A stretch of 64,000 bases of DNA from Faecalispora sporosphaeroides DSM 1294. GTDB taxonomy: Bacteria; Bacillota; Clostridia; Oscillospirales; Acutalibacteraceae. Each line of letters opens with the position of its first letter. Position 1 is the first letter of the stretch. Shown in pieces: positions 52,563-61,181 of the stretch. The notes below the pieces were generated by a model. It was not told the DNA's origin. It saw nothing but the letters and a program-made list of their open reading frames with translations, and did no database searches. Position numbers and translations under genes: made by a program. The DNA lies in assembly GCA_000383295.1 (NCBI GenBank), contig KB911068.1, forward strand, positions 124,001 through 188,000. The letters are read 5' to 3'.

Positions 52563-54058
52563 TGGCATACACAAACAGTTCTATGGTGGCTTACACCAAA
52601 CTCAGCCCGAACCATTCCGGGCAGCGGACGCACTCCATCGACCGTATCACTCCACACTGTGTGGTCGGTCAGTGTACGGCGGAGGGGCTTGGCGACTGGT
52701 TTGCCAAGTCCTCCACGCAGGCATCAAGCAACTATGGAATCGACAAGGATGGGCGTGTCGGGATGTATGTGGAGGAGAAGAACCGCTCCTGGTGTTCCTC
52801 CTCCAATGCAAACGACCAGAGGGCGATCACCATCGAATGCGCGTCCGACACCACGGAGCCGTATGCGTTCCGCGACATCGTTTATCAGATGCTCATTAAA
52901 CTGTGCGTGGATATCTGCAAGCGCAACGGCAAGACGAAGCTGCTGTGGCTCGGTGATAAGGATAAGGCTCTCGCCTATGAACCGAAGTCCGGCGAGATGA
53001 TCCTGACCGTCCACAGATGGTTTGCAAACAAAAGCTGTCCCGGCAACTGGATGTATGCCAGGATGGGCGATCTTGCGGAGAAGGTCACGGCGGCTCTCGG
53101 TAGTGGTACCGATGGTGCCAATGGTTCCACAACTACACAGGGAACACAGGCTTCTGCCTTTTCCGGGCTTTCCGAGGCGGATGTTGTAAAGAGTGTGGAA
53201 ACAATGTTTACCGCAGACCAGAAGAAAACGGGCATCCTCGCATCGGTTTCGATGGCGCAGTTCATCCTCGAATCCGGCTACGGCAAGTCGGAACTGGCGC
53301 AGAATGCCAATAATGTGTTCGGCATGAAATGCTCCCTCTCCGGCAACACCTGGAGCGGTTCGACCTGGGACGGCAAAAGCAAGTACACCAAGCAGACGAA
53401 GGAGCAGCATACGGACGGCAGCTACGAGACGATCACGGCGGACTTCCGCAAGTATCCGTGCATGGAGGACTCCATCGCCGACCACAGCGCGTATCTACTG
53501 GGTGCGAAGAACGGCAGCAAACTCCGCTATGACGGTCTGAAGGGCTGCACTGACTACAAGAAGGCTGCGCAGATCATCAAGGACGGCGGGTATGCCACGA
53601 GTCTTACTTACGTGGAGAACCTCTGCTCAATTATCGAGCGGTGGAACCTTACGCAGTTCGATGTAAAAGAGAGCGAGACGGCTATTGCCTGGTACCGTGT
53701 CCGTAAGACCTGGGCTGATTCCAAGACACAAAAAGGCGCATATAAGATTTTGGAGAACGCCAAGAAGTGCGCTGATGCCAATCCGGGATATAGTGTGTTT
53801 GATGTAAACGGTGTAAACATCTACACACCGAAAACAACTACTCCAAACGCGCCGGATGTTCCGTTCCTCGTGCGGATCACCATCACCGACCTTAATATCC
53901 GCAAAGGGCCTGGAACGGATTATGACAGGACGCAGTTCATTCCCGTGGGTGTGTACACCATCGTGGAGGTGAAGTCCGGCAAAGGATCAGCCACCGGTTG
54001 GGGACGGCTGAAGAGCGGCGCGGGCTGGATTAGTCTCGACTTCGCCACGAGGATTTAA
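52562..54058 (+). CDS. Endolysin: amidase, glucosaminidase and SH3
   Basis: A 498-residue three-domain lysin. Residues 10-175 are an amidase_2 (RITPHCVVGQ, NYGIDKDGRVGMYVEEKN, TIECASD). Residues ~205-360 are a glucosaminidase (ASVSMAQFILESGYGKSELA, NVFGMKC). Residues ~430-498 are an SH3b domain (DLNIRKGPGTDYDRTQFIPV). It cuts cell-wall peptide amide and glycan bonds. There is no signal peptide, so it depends on the holin. Confidence 0.93.
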   Translation: MAYTNSSMVAYTKLSPNHSGQRTHSIDRITPHCVVGQCTAEGLGDWFAKSSTQASSNYGIDKDGRVGMYVEEKNRSWCSSSNANDQRAITIECASDTTEPYAFRDIVYQMLIKLCVDICKRNGKTKLLWLGDKDKALAYEPKSGEMILTVHRWFANKSCPGNWMYARMGDLAEKVTAALGSGTDGANGSTTTQGTQASAFSGLSEADVVKSVETMFTADQKKTGILASVSMAQFILESGYGKSELAQNANNVFGMKCSLSGNTWSGSTWDGKSKYTKQTKEQHTDGSYETITADFRKYPCMEDSIADHSAYLLGAKNGSKLRYDGLKGCTDYKKAAQIIKDGGYATSLTYVENLCSIIERWNLTQFDVKESETAIAWYRVRKTWADSKTQKGAYKILENAKKCADANPGYSVFDVNGVNIYTPKTTTPNAPDVPFLVRITITDLNIRKGPGTDYDRTQFIPVGVYTIVEVKSGKGSATGWGRLKSGAGWISLDFATRI

Positions 54059-54218
54059 TCGGAACACGAGAACACATAGGAACAGCAAATTCCTATCTCT
54101 CCGTATATAATACACATTTTTTATATACCCTATTTTCGTTCACGAAATTTATGTTGTAATAGGATTTTTCGTGTTCCTCGTGTTCCAACCGTTGAAAATA
54201 AAGGATTATTCGGAACAG
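54059..54218. repeat. 160-bp GAACAC repeat module, copy B
   Basis: It matches copy A (25451-25612) over its length: GGAACACGAGAACACATAGGAACA at the left (shown in parts: GGAACACGAGAACAC then TAGGAACA), an AT-rich TATATAATACACAT centre, TCGTGTTCC units at 54169-54187, GTTGAAAATA and a terminal CGGAACAG. It separates lysis from recombination genes. Confidence 0.8.
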
Positions 54219-54221
54219 GTA

Positions 54222-54267
54222 CGGCCTGTGGGTGTCTCTTCGGAGAGCCTGCAGGCCGCTTTTTTTA
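54222..54267 (+). terminator. Terminator after the lysis module
   Basis: CGGCCTG (54222-54228) pairs with CAGGCCG (54252-54258), with an inner stem around TCTCTTCGGAGAG, followed by TTTTTTT. Strong Rho-independent terminator at the end of the late operon. Confidence 0.88.
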
Positions 54268-54291
54268 TGCCATAACGGTGGGGGTTGAATT

Positions 54292-54321
54292 TCTCGGTAG
54301 TGAGTGAGGGAGATACCACAA
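54292..54321 (+). repeat. GGGTTGAATTTC leader repeat, copy 3
   Basis: Third copy, at the head of the recombination module, 31 bases before the next start. Confidence 0.8.
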
Positions 54322-54351
54322 GACCTATCCCTCGGAAGGAGCCGAGAGAAT

Positions 54352-54777
54352 ATGACCGATAATCAGAAAGCGCAAATCATCAAACTCCGTGCGGCTGGAA
54401 ATGGCTACGGCAAGATTGCCCAGACGCTTGGCATATCGCTGAACACAGTAAAGTCTTTCTGCCGCAGGAACGATATCAACGGGAACACTGCAATCGAGCC
54501 TTCCGTAACGCTCACCGGCGAAACAACAGCCTGTGAGAATTGCGGTCGGGAGATTCAGCAGATCGCCAAGCAGAAGAAAAAACGCTTCTGCTGCGACAAG
54601 TGCCGTAACGAGTGGTGGAACAGCCATCTCGACCAGGTGAAGCGTAAGGCGGTCTACGATTTCAGATGCCCGCACTGCGGTAAGGAGTTCCACATTTACG
54701 GGGACAGGCGCAGGAAGTATTGTAGCCATGAATGCTACATCGCCGACCGTTTCAAAGGTGGTGACGGCGATGAATAA
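54352..54777 (+). CDS. HTH and double zinc-finger protein
   Basis: A 141-residue protein. Residues 1-45 form a resolvase/sigma-like helix-turn-helix (KLRAAGNGYGKIAQTLGISL). Two zinc fingers follow: CENCGRE with FCCDKCRNEWW, and CPHCGKEFH with YCSHECY. It commonly accompanies serine recombinases of clostridial elements and may be a DNA-binding accessory factor. It overlaps the next gene by eight bases. Confidence 0.75.
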   Translation: MTDNQKAQIIKLRAAGNGYGKIAQTLGISLNTVKSFCRRNDINGNTAIEPSVTLTGETTACENCGREIQQIAKQKKKRFCCDKCRNEWWNSHLDQVKRKAVYDFRCPHCGKEFHIYGDRRRKYCSHECYIADRFKGGDGDE

Positions 54778-54955
54778 AGAAGACTTCCGCAACGAAAAGC
54801 TCTATCAGACCACCATGCACCTTGCCAGGAAGATGCTCGAAGAAGGCATTATTTCCGAGGAGGAGTATCGTCAGATTGATACAATTTTCCTTGAGAAATA
54901 TAAGCCTGTTTTCGGCATATTATTCTCGGATATATCGTTGACTTCCGGGGCGTAA
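54770..54955 (+). CDS. SHOCT-like small protein linked to the recombinases
   Basis: A 61-residue protein (KLYQTTMHLARKMLEEGIISEE, then TIFLEKYKPVFGILFSD). The helix-turn-helix-like Leu-x-x-Gly-Ile-Ile-Ser-Glu-Glu-Glu-Tyr is the SHOCT pattern. Such proteins are regularly next to serine recombinase genes in clostridial elements; the role is unknown, a directionality factor being one possibility. Confidence 0.7.
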   Translation: MNKEDFRNEKLYQTTMHLARKMLEEGIISEEEYRQIDTIFLEKYKPVFGILFSDISLTSGA

Positions 54956-54968
54956 AGAGTGATGTATA
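54938..54968 (+). promoter_or_regulatory. Phage promoter-like motif, site 4
   Basis: TTGACT (54938-54943), 12 nt, AGAGTGA, TGTATA (54963-54968), the same as in sites 1-3. It stands 22 bases before the first recombinase start. Confidence 0.65.
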
Positions 54969-54989
54969 GTGTCGGAAAGGAGTGATTTC

Positions 54990-56765
54990 ATGGCAAAAAT
55001 CACAAGGGTCGAACAGGCAGTGCCGACCATAAAAACGAAGAAAAAAGTCGCTGCCTATGCTCGCATCTCGATGGAATCGGAACGCATGAACCATTCCCTC
55101 TCCGCACAGATCAGCTACTACAGTTCCCTGATACAAAAGAATCCTGACTGGCAGTACGCAGGCGTGTTCGCGGACGATGGGATCAGCGGCACTGGCATAG
55201 CCAAGCGCGATGAATTCAAGCGTATGATCGAAGCCGCCGACAACGGCGAGATCGACATCATCCTTACGAAATCAATCCAACGGTTCGCCAGGAACACGGT
55301 GGACCTGCTGGAGACGGTGCGGCACTTGAAGGATATCGGCGTGGAGGTGCGGTTCGAGAAAGAACACATCAATTCCATGAGCGGTGACGGCGAGTTGATG
55401 CTGACCATCCTCGCATCTTTCGCACAGGAAGAAAGCCGCAGCCTTTCGGAGAACTGCAAATGGGGCATCAGAAAGCGTTTCGAGAAAGGGATACCGAACG
55501 GACACTTCCGGGTGTACGGGTACCGCTGGGAGGGAGATGACCTGGTCATCGTGCCGGAGGAAGCGGAAATTGTGAGACGCATCTTCCGGAACTTCCTGGA
55601 CGGCAAGTCGAGACTGGAAACGGAGCGGGAGTTCGCCGCCGAAGGCATCACTACAAGAGAGGGATGCCGCTGGGTGGATTCCAACATCAAGGTGGTTCTC
55701 ACAAACGTGACCTACACGGGAAACCTTCTCCTGCAGAAGGAATTCATATCCGATCCCATTTCAAAGCAGCGGAAAAAGAACAAGGGACAGCTTCCGCAGT
55801 ACTATGTGGAGGACACACATCCCGCCATTATCGACAAAGAAACCTTCGATTATGTGCAGTCAGAGATTGCGCGGCGCAAGGAACTGGGACCGAGGGCAAA
55901 CAAGAGCCTGAACCTCACCTGCTTTTCGGGAAAGTTGAAATGCCCGTTTTGTGGAATCAGCTATGCCCACAATAAGCGCACGGACAGAGGGTTCATGGAG
56001 TATTGGGCTTGCGGATCACGGAAGAAAAAGGGCGGCCGGTGTCCGGTCGGCGGCAGCATCAACCACGAGAATCTGAAAAAGGCGTGTGCCGAGGTACTCG
56101 GATTGGAAGAGTTCGATGAGGATGTATTCAGCGAGAAAGTGGATTTCATCAATGTGCCGGAACGGTATGTACTGGAGTTCCATCTGAAGGACGGCGGCAT
56201 TGTCACGAAGGACTGCCCGAACACAGGACACCAGGATTGCTGGACGGCTGAGTACAGAGCGAAAACCTCCGAGAAGCGCAGGAAGAAACCGAACTGCAAA
56301 GGTTCTTCCGTCATGACGGGGAAAATCAAGTGTGCCGGATGCGGATGCAATTTCCGCAGGGCTTCACAGCCGTCAGCTACCTCGGAAAGCGGTAAGGCGT
56401 TCTACTGGCGGTGCGCGGAGCGGAACGGCTGCGGTACGGTCGGTTTGCGAGAAGATGTGCTGAAGCCCTTTATAGCGGAGACGCTCGGCATTCCCGAATT
56501 TGACGATGCCGAGTTTGAAAAGCGGATAGACCACATCGATGTGCTTTCCGCAACGGAGATGGTTTTCCATTTCAAGGACGGCAGGACGGTCAGCCGCACA
56601 TGGGAGCAGCCGAAACGGGTCGGCAGACCGTGGACGGATGAGCAGAGAGCCAAGTTCAAGGAATCCATCAAGGGTAGGTACACGCCGGAGTTACGGCGGC
56701 AGATGAGCGAACACATGAAACAATTACGGAAGGAGCGTGGGAAAGCATGGCGCAAAGAAAAGTAA
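54990..56765 (+). CDS. Large serine recombinase 1
   Basis: A 591-residue large serine recombinase. The catalytic domain opens with AAYARISM, where Ser is the nucleophile, then GISGTGIAKR, and AQEESRSLSENCKWGIRKR. The recombinase and zinc domains follow, with CPFCGISYAH and, unusually, a second zinc motif (CAGCGCNF). The tail ends RRQMSEHMKQLRKERG. It overlaps the next recombinase gene by 19 bases. With its partner it is the likely integrase/excisionase. Confidence 0.93.
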   Translation: MAKITRVEQAVPTIKTKKKVAAYARISMESERMNHSLSAQISYYSSLIQKNPDWQYAGVFADDGISGTGIAKRDEFKRMIEAADNGEIDIILTKSIQRFARNTVDLLETVRHLKDIGVEVRFEKEHINSMSGDGELMLTILASFAQEESRSLSENCKWGIRKRFEKGIPNGHFRVYGYRWEGDDLVIVPEEAEIVRRIFRNFLDGKSRLETEREFAAEGITTREGCRWVDSNIKVVLTNVTYTGNLLLQKEFISDPISKQRKKNKGQLPQYYVEDTHPAIIDKETFDYVQSEIARRKELGPRANKSLNLTCFSGKLKCPFCGISYAHNKRTDRGFMEYWACGSRKKKGGRCPVGGSINHENLKKACAEVLGLEEFDEDVFSEKVDFINVPERYVLEFHLKDGGIVTKDCPNTGHQDCWTAEYRAKTSEKRRKKPNCKGSSVMTGKIKCAGCGCNFRRASQPSATSESGKAFYWRCAERNGCGTVGLREDVLKPFIAETLGIPEFDDAEFEKRIDHIDVLSATEMVFHFKDGRTVSRTWEQPKRVGRPWTDEQRAKFKESIKGRYTPELRRQMSEHMKQLRKERGKAWRKEK

Positions 56766-58327
56766 CGGCGATACCGGCTACTATCAGCCGGTACACGGCC
56801 ACGCCGATAAACAGTATGAAGAAACGCCGCGTTGCCGGGTATGCCCGCGTTTCGACCGACCACGAAGACCAGACCACAAGCTACGAGGCGCAGGTCGATT
56901 ACTACACCAACTACATCAAGAGCCGGGACGATTGGGAGTTCGTTGCCATATACACGGACGAAGGAATCTCGGCAACGAACACCAAAAAACGCGAGGGCTT
57001 TAAGGCGATGATCGCCGATGCCCTTGCCGGGAAAATTGATCTCATCGTTACCAAGAGCGTGAGCCGTTTCGCAAGGAACACCGTGGATAGCCTTACCACG
57101 GTACGGCAGTTGAAGGATGCAGGCATTGAGATTTATTTTGAAAAAGAAAACATATGGACGCTGGATTCCAAGGGTGAGCTGCTCATAACAATCATGTCGA
57201 GTCTTGCGCAGGAAGAGAGCCGCTCCATTTCCGAAAACGTCACCTGGGGGCAACGCAAGCGTATGGCGAACGGCAAGGTCAGCTTTGCTTACAGTCGCTT
57301 CCTCGGTCTGGACAAGGATAAAGAAACGGGCAAGATCGTGGTCAATCCCGAACAGGCAGAAACCGTGCGGCTTATTTTCCATTTGTTCCTTGAGGGTATG
57401 ACGCCACACTCCATCGCCGCGGAACTGACGCGCCGTGGTATTAAGACTCCTACAGGCAAGGATGTGTGGAATCAACAGACGGTGCGCCGGATGCTCTCAA
57501 ATGAGAAGTATAAAGGAGATGCACTTTTGCAGAAGGAGTTCACGGTAGATTTTCTTGAGAAAAAGATGAAAAAGAATGAAGGAGAAGTTCCTCAGTACTA
57601 TGTGGAGGGAAACCACGAGGCAATCATCAGTCCTGCGGTGTTCGACATGGTGCAGGCAGAGATTGCAAAACGCACCAAGGGCGGCACTCGGTACAGTGGA
57701 GTGAGTATCTTCTCCAACAAAATTAGATGTGCCGACTGCGGCGGCTGGTACGGAGCGAAAACCTGGCATTCCACAGACCGCTACCGCAAAGTCATCTACC
57801 GCTGCAACCGCAAATACAATGGTGAGAAGTGTCAGACTCTTCATGTCACTGAGGATGAGGTTAAAACTGCATTCGTTTCAGCATACAATAAACTTGTGAC
57901 GGAGAAGAAGGAAATCATCGCCAACGCGGAAATCATTCGTAGGACGCTTTGTGGAACCGATACCCTACGAGAAGAAAAAAGCAGGTTGGAGGACGAGATG
58001 TCTGTGCTTGTAGAAATGACACAGAACATCGTGGCAGAGAACGCTCGTATTGCGCAGGATCAGGACGAATACCAGAAACGATATAATGGGCTTGTTCAGC
58101 GGTATGATGCGGTGAAAGCACGGTACGATGATGTGGTGGCCACCATCTCCGCCAAGGAAGCACAGAGCGAACGGCTGGAAAACTTCATCAAGGTGCTGAA
58201 AGCACAAGACGGCACCATCCGGGAATTTGACTGTAGCCTTTGGGGCGGCATGGTTGAGTTCCTTACGGTCGGGAGGAACAAGGAAATAACGGTTACCTTT
58301 CGGGACGGAACGGAGATACAGGCATAA
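56747..58327 (+). CDS. Large serine recombinase 2
   Basis: A 526-residue large serine recombinase. RVAGYARVST carries the nucleophile; EGISATNTKKR and AQEESRSISENVTWGQRKR follow; a zinc ribbon has CADCGGWYG and a later Cys; a long coiled coil (~380-470) precedes the C-terminal tail. Paired tandem serine recombinases occur in many clostridial phages and elements, often with different roles in integration and excision. A terminator follows. Confidence 0.93.
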   Translation: MAQRKVTAIPATISRYTATPINSMKKRRVAGYARVSTDHEDQTTSYEAQVDYYTNYIKSRDDWEFVAIYTDEGISATNTKKREGFKAMIADALAGKIDLIVTKSVSRFARNTVDSLTTVRQLKDAGIEIYFEKENIWTLDSKGELLITIMSSLAQEESRSISENVTWGQRKRMANGKVSFAYSRFLGLDKDKETGKIVVNPEQAETVRLIFHLFLEGMTPHSIAAELTRRGIKTPTGKDVWNQQTVRRMLSNEKYKGDALLQKEFTVDFLEKKMKKNEGEVPQYYVEGNHEAIISPAVFDMVQAEIAKRTKGGTRYSGVSIFSNKIRCADCGGWYGAKTWHSTDRYRKVIYRCNRKYNGEKCQTLHVTEDEVKTAFVSAYNKLVTEKKEIIANAEIIRRTLCGTDTLREEKSRLEDEMSVLVEMTQNIVAENARIAQDQDEYQKRYNGLVQRYDAVKARYDDVVATISAKEAQSERLENFIKVLKAQDGTIREFDCSLWGGMVEFLTVGRNKEITVTFRDGTEIQA

Positions 58328-58346
58328 CAGATACACATACATGAAT

Positions 58347-58376
58347 GGCACTCTACTACGGTGGAGTGCCTTTTTT
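58347..58376 (+). terminator. Terminator after the recombinases
   Basis: GGCACTCTAC (58347-58356) pairs with GTGGAGTGCC (58361-58370) with one G-T pair, followed by TTTTTT. Confidence 0.88.
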
Positions 58377-58385
58377 ATTATGTGA

Positions 58386-58440
58386 TTGAATTATTGTAAA
58401 ATTCATGTTACAATAAATTGCACAATTAGTACAATTTATT
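58386..58440 (+). promoter_or_regulatory. Promoter and palindromic operators of the cargo block
   Basis: TTGAAT (58386-58391), a 17-nt spacer and TACAAT (58409-58414). Two palindromes overlap it: ATTGTAA/TTACAAT (58393-58399, 58408-58414) and AATAAATTG/CAATTTATT (58412-58420, 58432-58440). The next gene encodes an HTH protein that could bind here and repress itself. Confidence 0.78.
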
Positions 58441-58467
58441 TCACAATAGTTAGACGAGGTGAAGTTA

Positions 58468-58683
58468 ATGCTGAAGAACAATATTGAAGTCGATGTAAAG
58501 GTAAAATGTATAGAAGCAGGAACCACGCAGGCAAAGCTGGCGGAAGACGTGGGCACCACTCCGTCCTATGTGAATCGGCTCATAAAGAAAAACGAGAATA
58601 TTGTAAATAAGACTTTCGTACAGATGCTGGAAACGCTGGGATACGATATTGAACTGACCTATGTAAAGCGCGAGGAGGAGTAA
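58468..58683 (+). CDS. XRE-family HTH regulator
   Basis: A 71-residue protein, essentially one XRE/Cro helix-turn-helix (KCIEAGTTQAKLAEDVGTTP, then YVNRLIKKNENIVNK). GAGGTGA precedes ATG 58468. It sits before the DUF4268 gene and behind an operator-rich promoter; it probably represses the cargo block. An additional lysogenic role cannot be excluded. Confidence 0.85.
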   Translation: MLKNNIEVDVKVKCIEAGTTQAKLAEDVGTTPSYVNRLIKKNENIVNKTFVQMLETLGYDIELTYVKREEE

Positions 58684-58687
58684 GACA

Positions 58688-59614
58688 ATGGTGAATTTGA
58701 GCAGACTGGAAGAAATAAAAGACCTACGGACGGTGTGGCCGCATGAAGCTCTGGACTTTACTCCGTGGCTTTCGCAGGACGATAACATCGCTCTCCTTGC
58801 GGATGCAGTGGGACTTGATATTACCGTTGATGAGACAGAGTCTTCCGTGGGAGATTTCAATGTCGATATCTTTGCGTCCGAGACAGGAACGGATCGGAAA
58901 ATTATCATAGAGAATCAGCTGGAGGACACCAATCACGATCACCTCGGCAAGCTGATAACCTATGCGTCCGGCAAATCGGCGGATGTGATTATATGGGTCG
59001 TGAAACACGCTCGTGAAGAACACAAGGCGGCTATCGAATGGCTGAACAACCATACCGATGAGAAAATCGGATTCTTCCTCTGTGAGATAAAACTGTATCG
59101 CATCGGTACTTCTGAACCTGCCGTGAAGTTTGAGGTCATTGAAAAACCGAACGACTGGACAAAGGAAGTAAAAAAGAGCGAGTCCGCAAATGAGACTCAG
59201 CAGCAGAGATACGATTATTGGGTGGCGTTCCAGGACTATGCTTTCCAAAATGCACAGTTTGCAAAGAACTTCAATCGCAGGAAGCCGTCTATGGATCATT
59301 GGATGAACTTCAGCGTGGGTTCTTCAGCCTGTCACATCGCCGTGTCGCAGATTCAAAAGCGGAACGAACTGGATGTGGAACTGTATATCAGCGAGGATAA
59401 AGACCTGTTCCACTTCCTCTTCGATAATAAGGATGCAATTGAAGCCGATGCCAGTCTGACCTTCGACTGGCGGGAACTGCCGGAGCGTAAGGCAAGCCGT
59501 ATCGTTATCGAGAAGAGCGTAACCTTCGGTGATAAGAATCAATGGAACGCACAGTTTGACTGGATAATCGAAGTCATGCTCAAGATGAAGAAGGCGTTCA
59601 AGAAATACTTATAA
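58688..59614 (+). CDS. DUF4268 protein with nuclease-like N-terminus
   Basis: A 308-residue protein. Residues ~50-100 fit a PD-(D/E)XK-like core: FNVDIFASE, then IIIENQLEDTNHDHLGKL; the usual Lys of E-x-K is Gln here, as in some RecB-like variants. The C-terminal 140 residues match DUF4268. It follows the XRE gene by four bases. In mobile elements such proteins are often linked to restriction or defence; activity against invading DNA is a hypothesis. Confidence 0.78.
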   Translation: MVNLSRLEEIKDLRTVWPHEALDFTPWLSQDDNIALLADAVGLDITVDETESSVGDFNVDIFASETGTDRKIIIENQLEDTNHDHLGKLITYASGKSADVIIWVVKHAREEHKAAIEWLNNHTDEKIGFFLCEIKLYRIGTSEPAVKFEVIEKPNDWTKEVKKSESANETQQQRYDYWVAFQDYAFQNAQFAKNFNRRKPSMDHWMNFSVGSSACHIAVSQIQKRNELDVELYISEDKDLFHFLFDNKDAIEADASLTFDWRELPERKASRIVIEKSVTFGDKNQWNAQFDWIIEVMLKMKKAFKKYL

Positions 59615-59643
59615 TTTGTCTTGTTTGAGGGAGAAGATACAGA

Positions 59644-60483
59644 ATGGGTGAGAAAGTATATAAGCCAATTGTAAAAGATGGAGACCATCTCATTCGTTCC
59701 AAGGATAATCCAGACCGCGTGAGAGGATTGACGCGGGACGAGAATAATCAGAATCCCGACATCATCGAGTGGGAAGAGTACGATGTTGACGATTTACGGA
59801 GCGATGATTATGATCCGTACCCTTATGAAGAACGGCGCGTTCAATTAACACCGGAGCAGGAAGAGTTTGCACAGCAAGTGGGAGAAGCTCTGGGTGCGGC
59901 CATCGTAGCAGGAGGCATCTTGCTGTTTCGGGAGGTTATATCTCCTTGGTGGAAAAACACCGCATGGCCTTGGGTTAAGGAAAAGGGGCGCGGAATAAAA
60001 AATGCTGTCAGTGGGAAAAAGGAGCAAAAGACCACAACACCAGCAAAAACAGCTATTAAAAAACAAGCTGAGCCAGATAGACGGCTTGCAGATGTTTCTT
60101 CGCAGATTGATAAGGCGTTTGAACAATTTTACTTCGAGATGGATGAAGAGGAAGCCAAAGCTCATATGATGAGACTGGTCTATCATATGCTTGGCGTGGT
60201 AAATGAAATCCGGATAATCAGCAACGCTCGAATCAGGAAAGACTGTGAATCGGAAGAACTGTGTATCGAACGGCAGAAGGAAGCTGAGAAGTTTCTTTCG
60301 GAGAAAGTGGCTGCCGGTCTGGATCAGTTACTTTCAAATGAAAATCTACGACTGGACTTGAACACGTCAAGGGAATTGTTCTCATTGACTGGCGGAGGCG
60401 TTCGGCTCAATGGTGAATATGTTCCTGTGCAGGCGATAAAAATTGATGAGGCATTAAAGGCAATTCCAATGCCTCAGTCATAA
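59644..60483 (+). CDS. Membrane-anchored protein of unknown function
   Basis: A 279-residue protein. Residues 1-75 are acidic and polar; 78-100 (GEALGAAIVAGGILLFREVI) form one membrane segment, followed by WWKNTAWPW and a basic linker. The C-terminal 150 residues are helical. No family was recognised. It follows the DUF4268 gene by 29 bases and precedes an acetyltransferase gene by eleven. One-pass membrane proteins beside nuclease-like genes are frequent in exclusion systems, but this is inference. Confidence 0.65.
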   Translation: MGEKVYKPIVKDGDHLIRSKDNPDRVRGLTRDENNQNPDIIEWEEYDVDDLRSDDYDPYPYEERRVQLTPEQEEFAQQVGEALGAAIVAGGILLFREVISPWWKNTAWPWVKEKGRGIKNAVSGKKEQKTTTPAKTAIKKQAEPDRRLADVSSQIDKAFEQFYFEMDEEEAKAHMMRLVYHMLGVVNEIRIISNARIRKDCESEELCIERQKEAEKFLSEKVAAGLDQLLSNENLRLDLNTSRELFSLTGGGVRLNGEYVPVQAIKIDEALKAIPMPQS

Positions 60484-60494
60484 AGGATGTATAT

Positions 60495-61172
60495 ATGAAG
60501 CAACTGAAAGAAAAAGAATACGAGGAATTCCAGCAGTACCTCTATAACAAGGCGCACGGGTACATTTGGACGCCGGACACGCTGGAACTGATATGCGGCG
60601 GCAATGATAACGAGCCGGAGCCGATTGGCAGACAGATGCTTGAAATGCTGGGCAGGGTGCGTAACGAGCATATCTCCCACATGACGAGCGACAAGCACAA
60701 AAAATATGTGATCCGCAGCCTTCGTAAAGGTGAAACCGATCTGCTGAAGGACTTCTTGTATGAAGCAATCTTCATACCGAAGGGAGCGGAGCCGCCTGCG
60801 AGGGACATCATCGAGAAGCCGGAACTTCGTGTGTACACAGATGATTTCGGTACCCGGAAAGGCGATAACTGCCTGGTGGCTGATTTCGGTGGCAAGGTTG
60901 TCGGAGCGGTCTGGACAAGGATTATGGACGATTACGGCCATGTGGATGATGAGACACCGTCCTTCGCTATTTCGCTTTATAAGGAATATCGCGGTCAGGG
61001 CATCGGCTCACAGCTTATGGTGAAGATGCTCGAACTGCTGAAATGGCAGGGATATGAACAGGTGTCCTTGGCGGTGCAAAAGGCAAACTACGCCGTAAAG
61101 ATGTATAAGAATGTCGGATTCAAGACGGTCGATGAGAATGCCGAAGAATATATTATGGTGTGCGAATTGTGA
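60495..61172 (+). CDS. GNAT acetyltransferase with extra N-terminal domain
   Basis: A 225-residue protein. The GNAT fold occupies residues ~85-225 with motif A SLYKEYRGQGIGSQLM (~156-171) binding acetyl-CoA, then AVKMYKNVGFKTV. The first 80 residues are an unrecognised helical stretch. The acceptor is unknown. It is followed after nine bases by a second GNAT gene. Confidence 0.82.
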   Translation: MKQLKEKEYEEFQQYLYNKAHGYIWTPDTLELICGGNDNEPEPIGRQMLEMLGRVRNEHISHMTSDKHKKYVIRSLRKGETDLLKDFLYEAIFIPKGAEPPARDIIEKPELRVYTDDFGTRKGDNCLVADFGGKVVGAVWTRIMDDYGHVDDETPSFAISLYKEYRGQGIGSQLMVKMLELLKWQGYEQVSLAVQKANYAVKMYKNVGFKTVDENAEEYIMVCEL

Positions 61173-61181
61173 GGCGATTGA

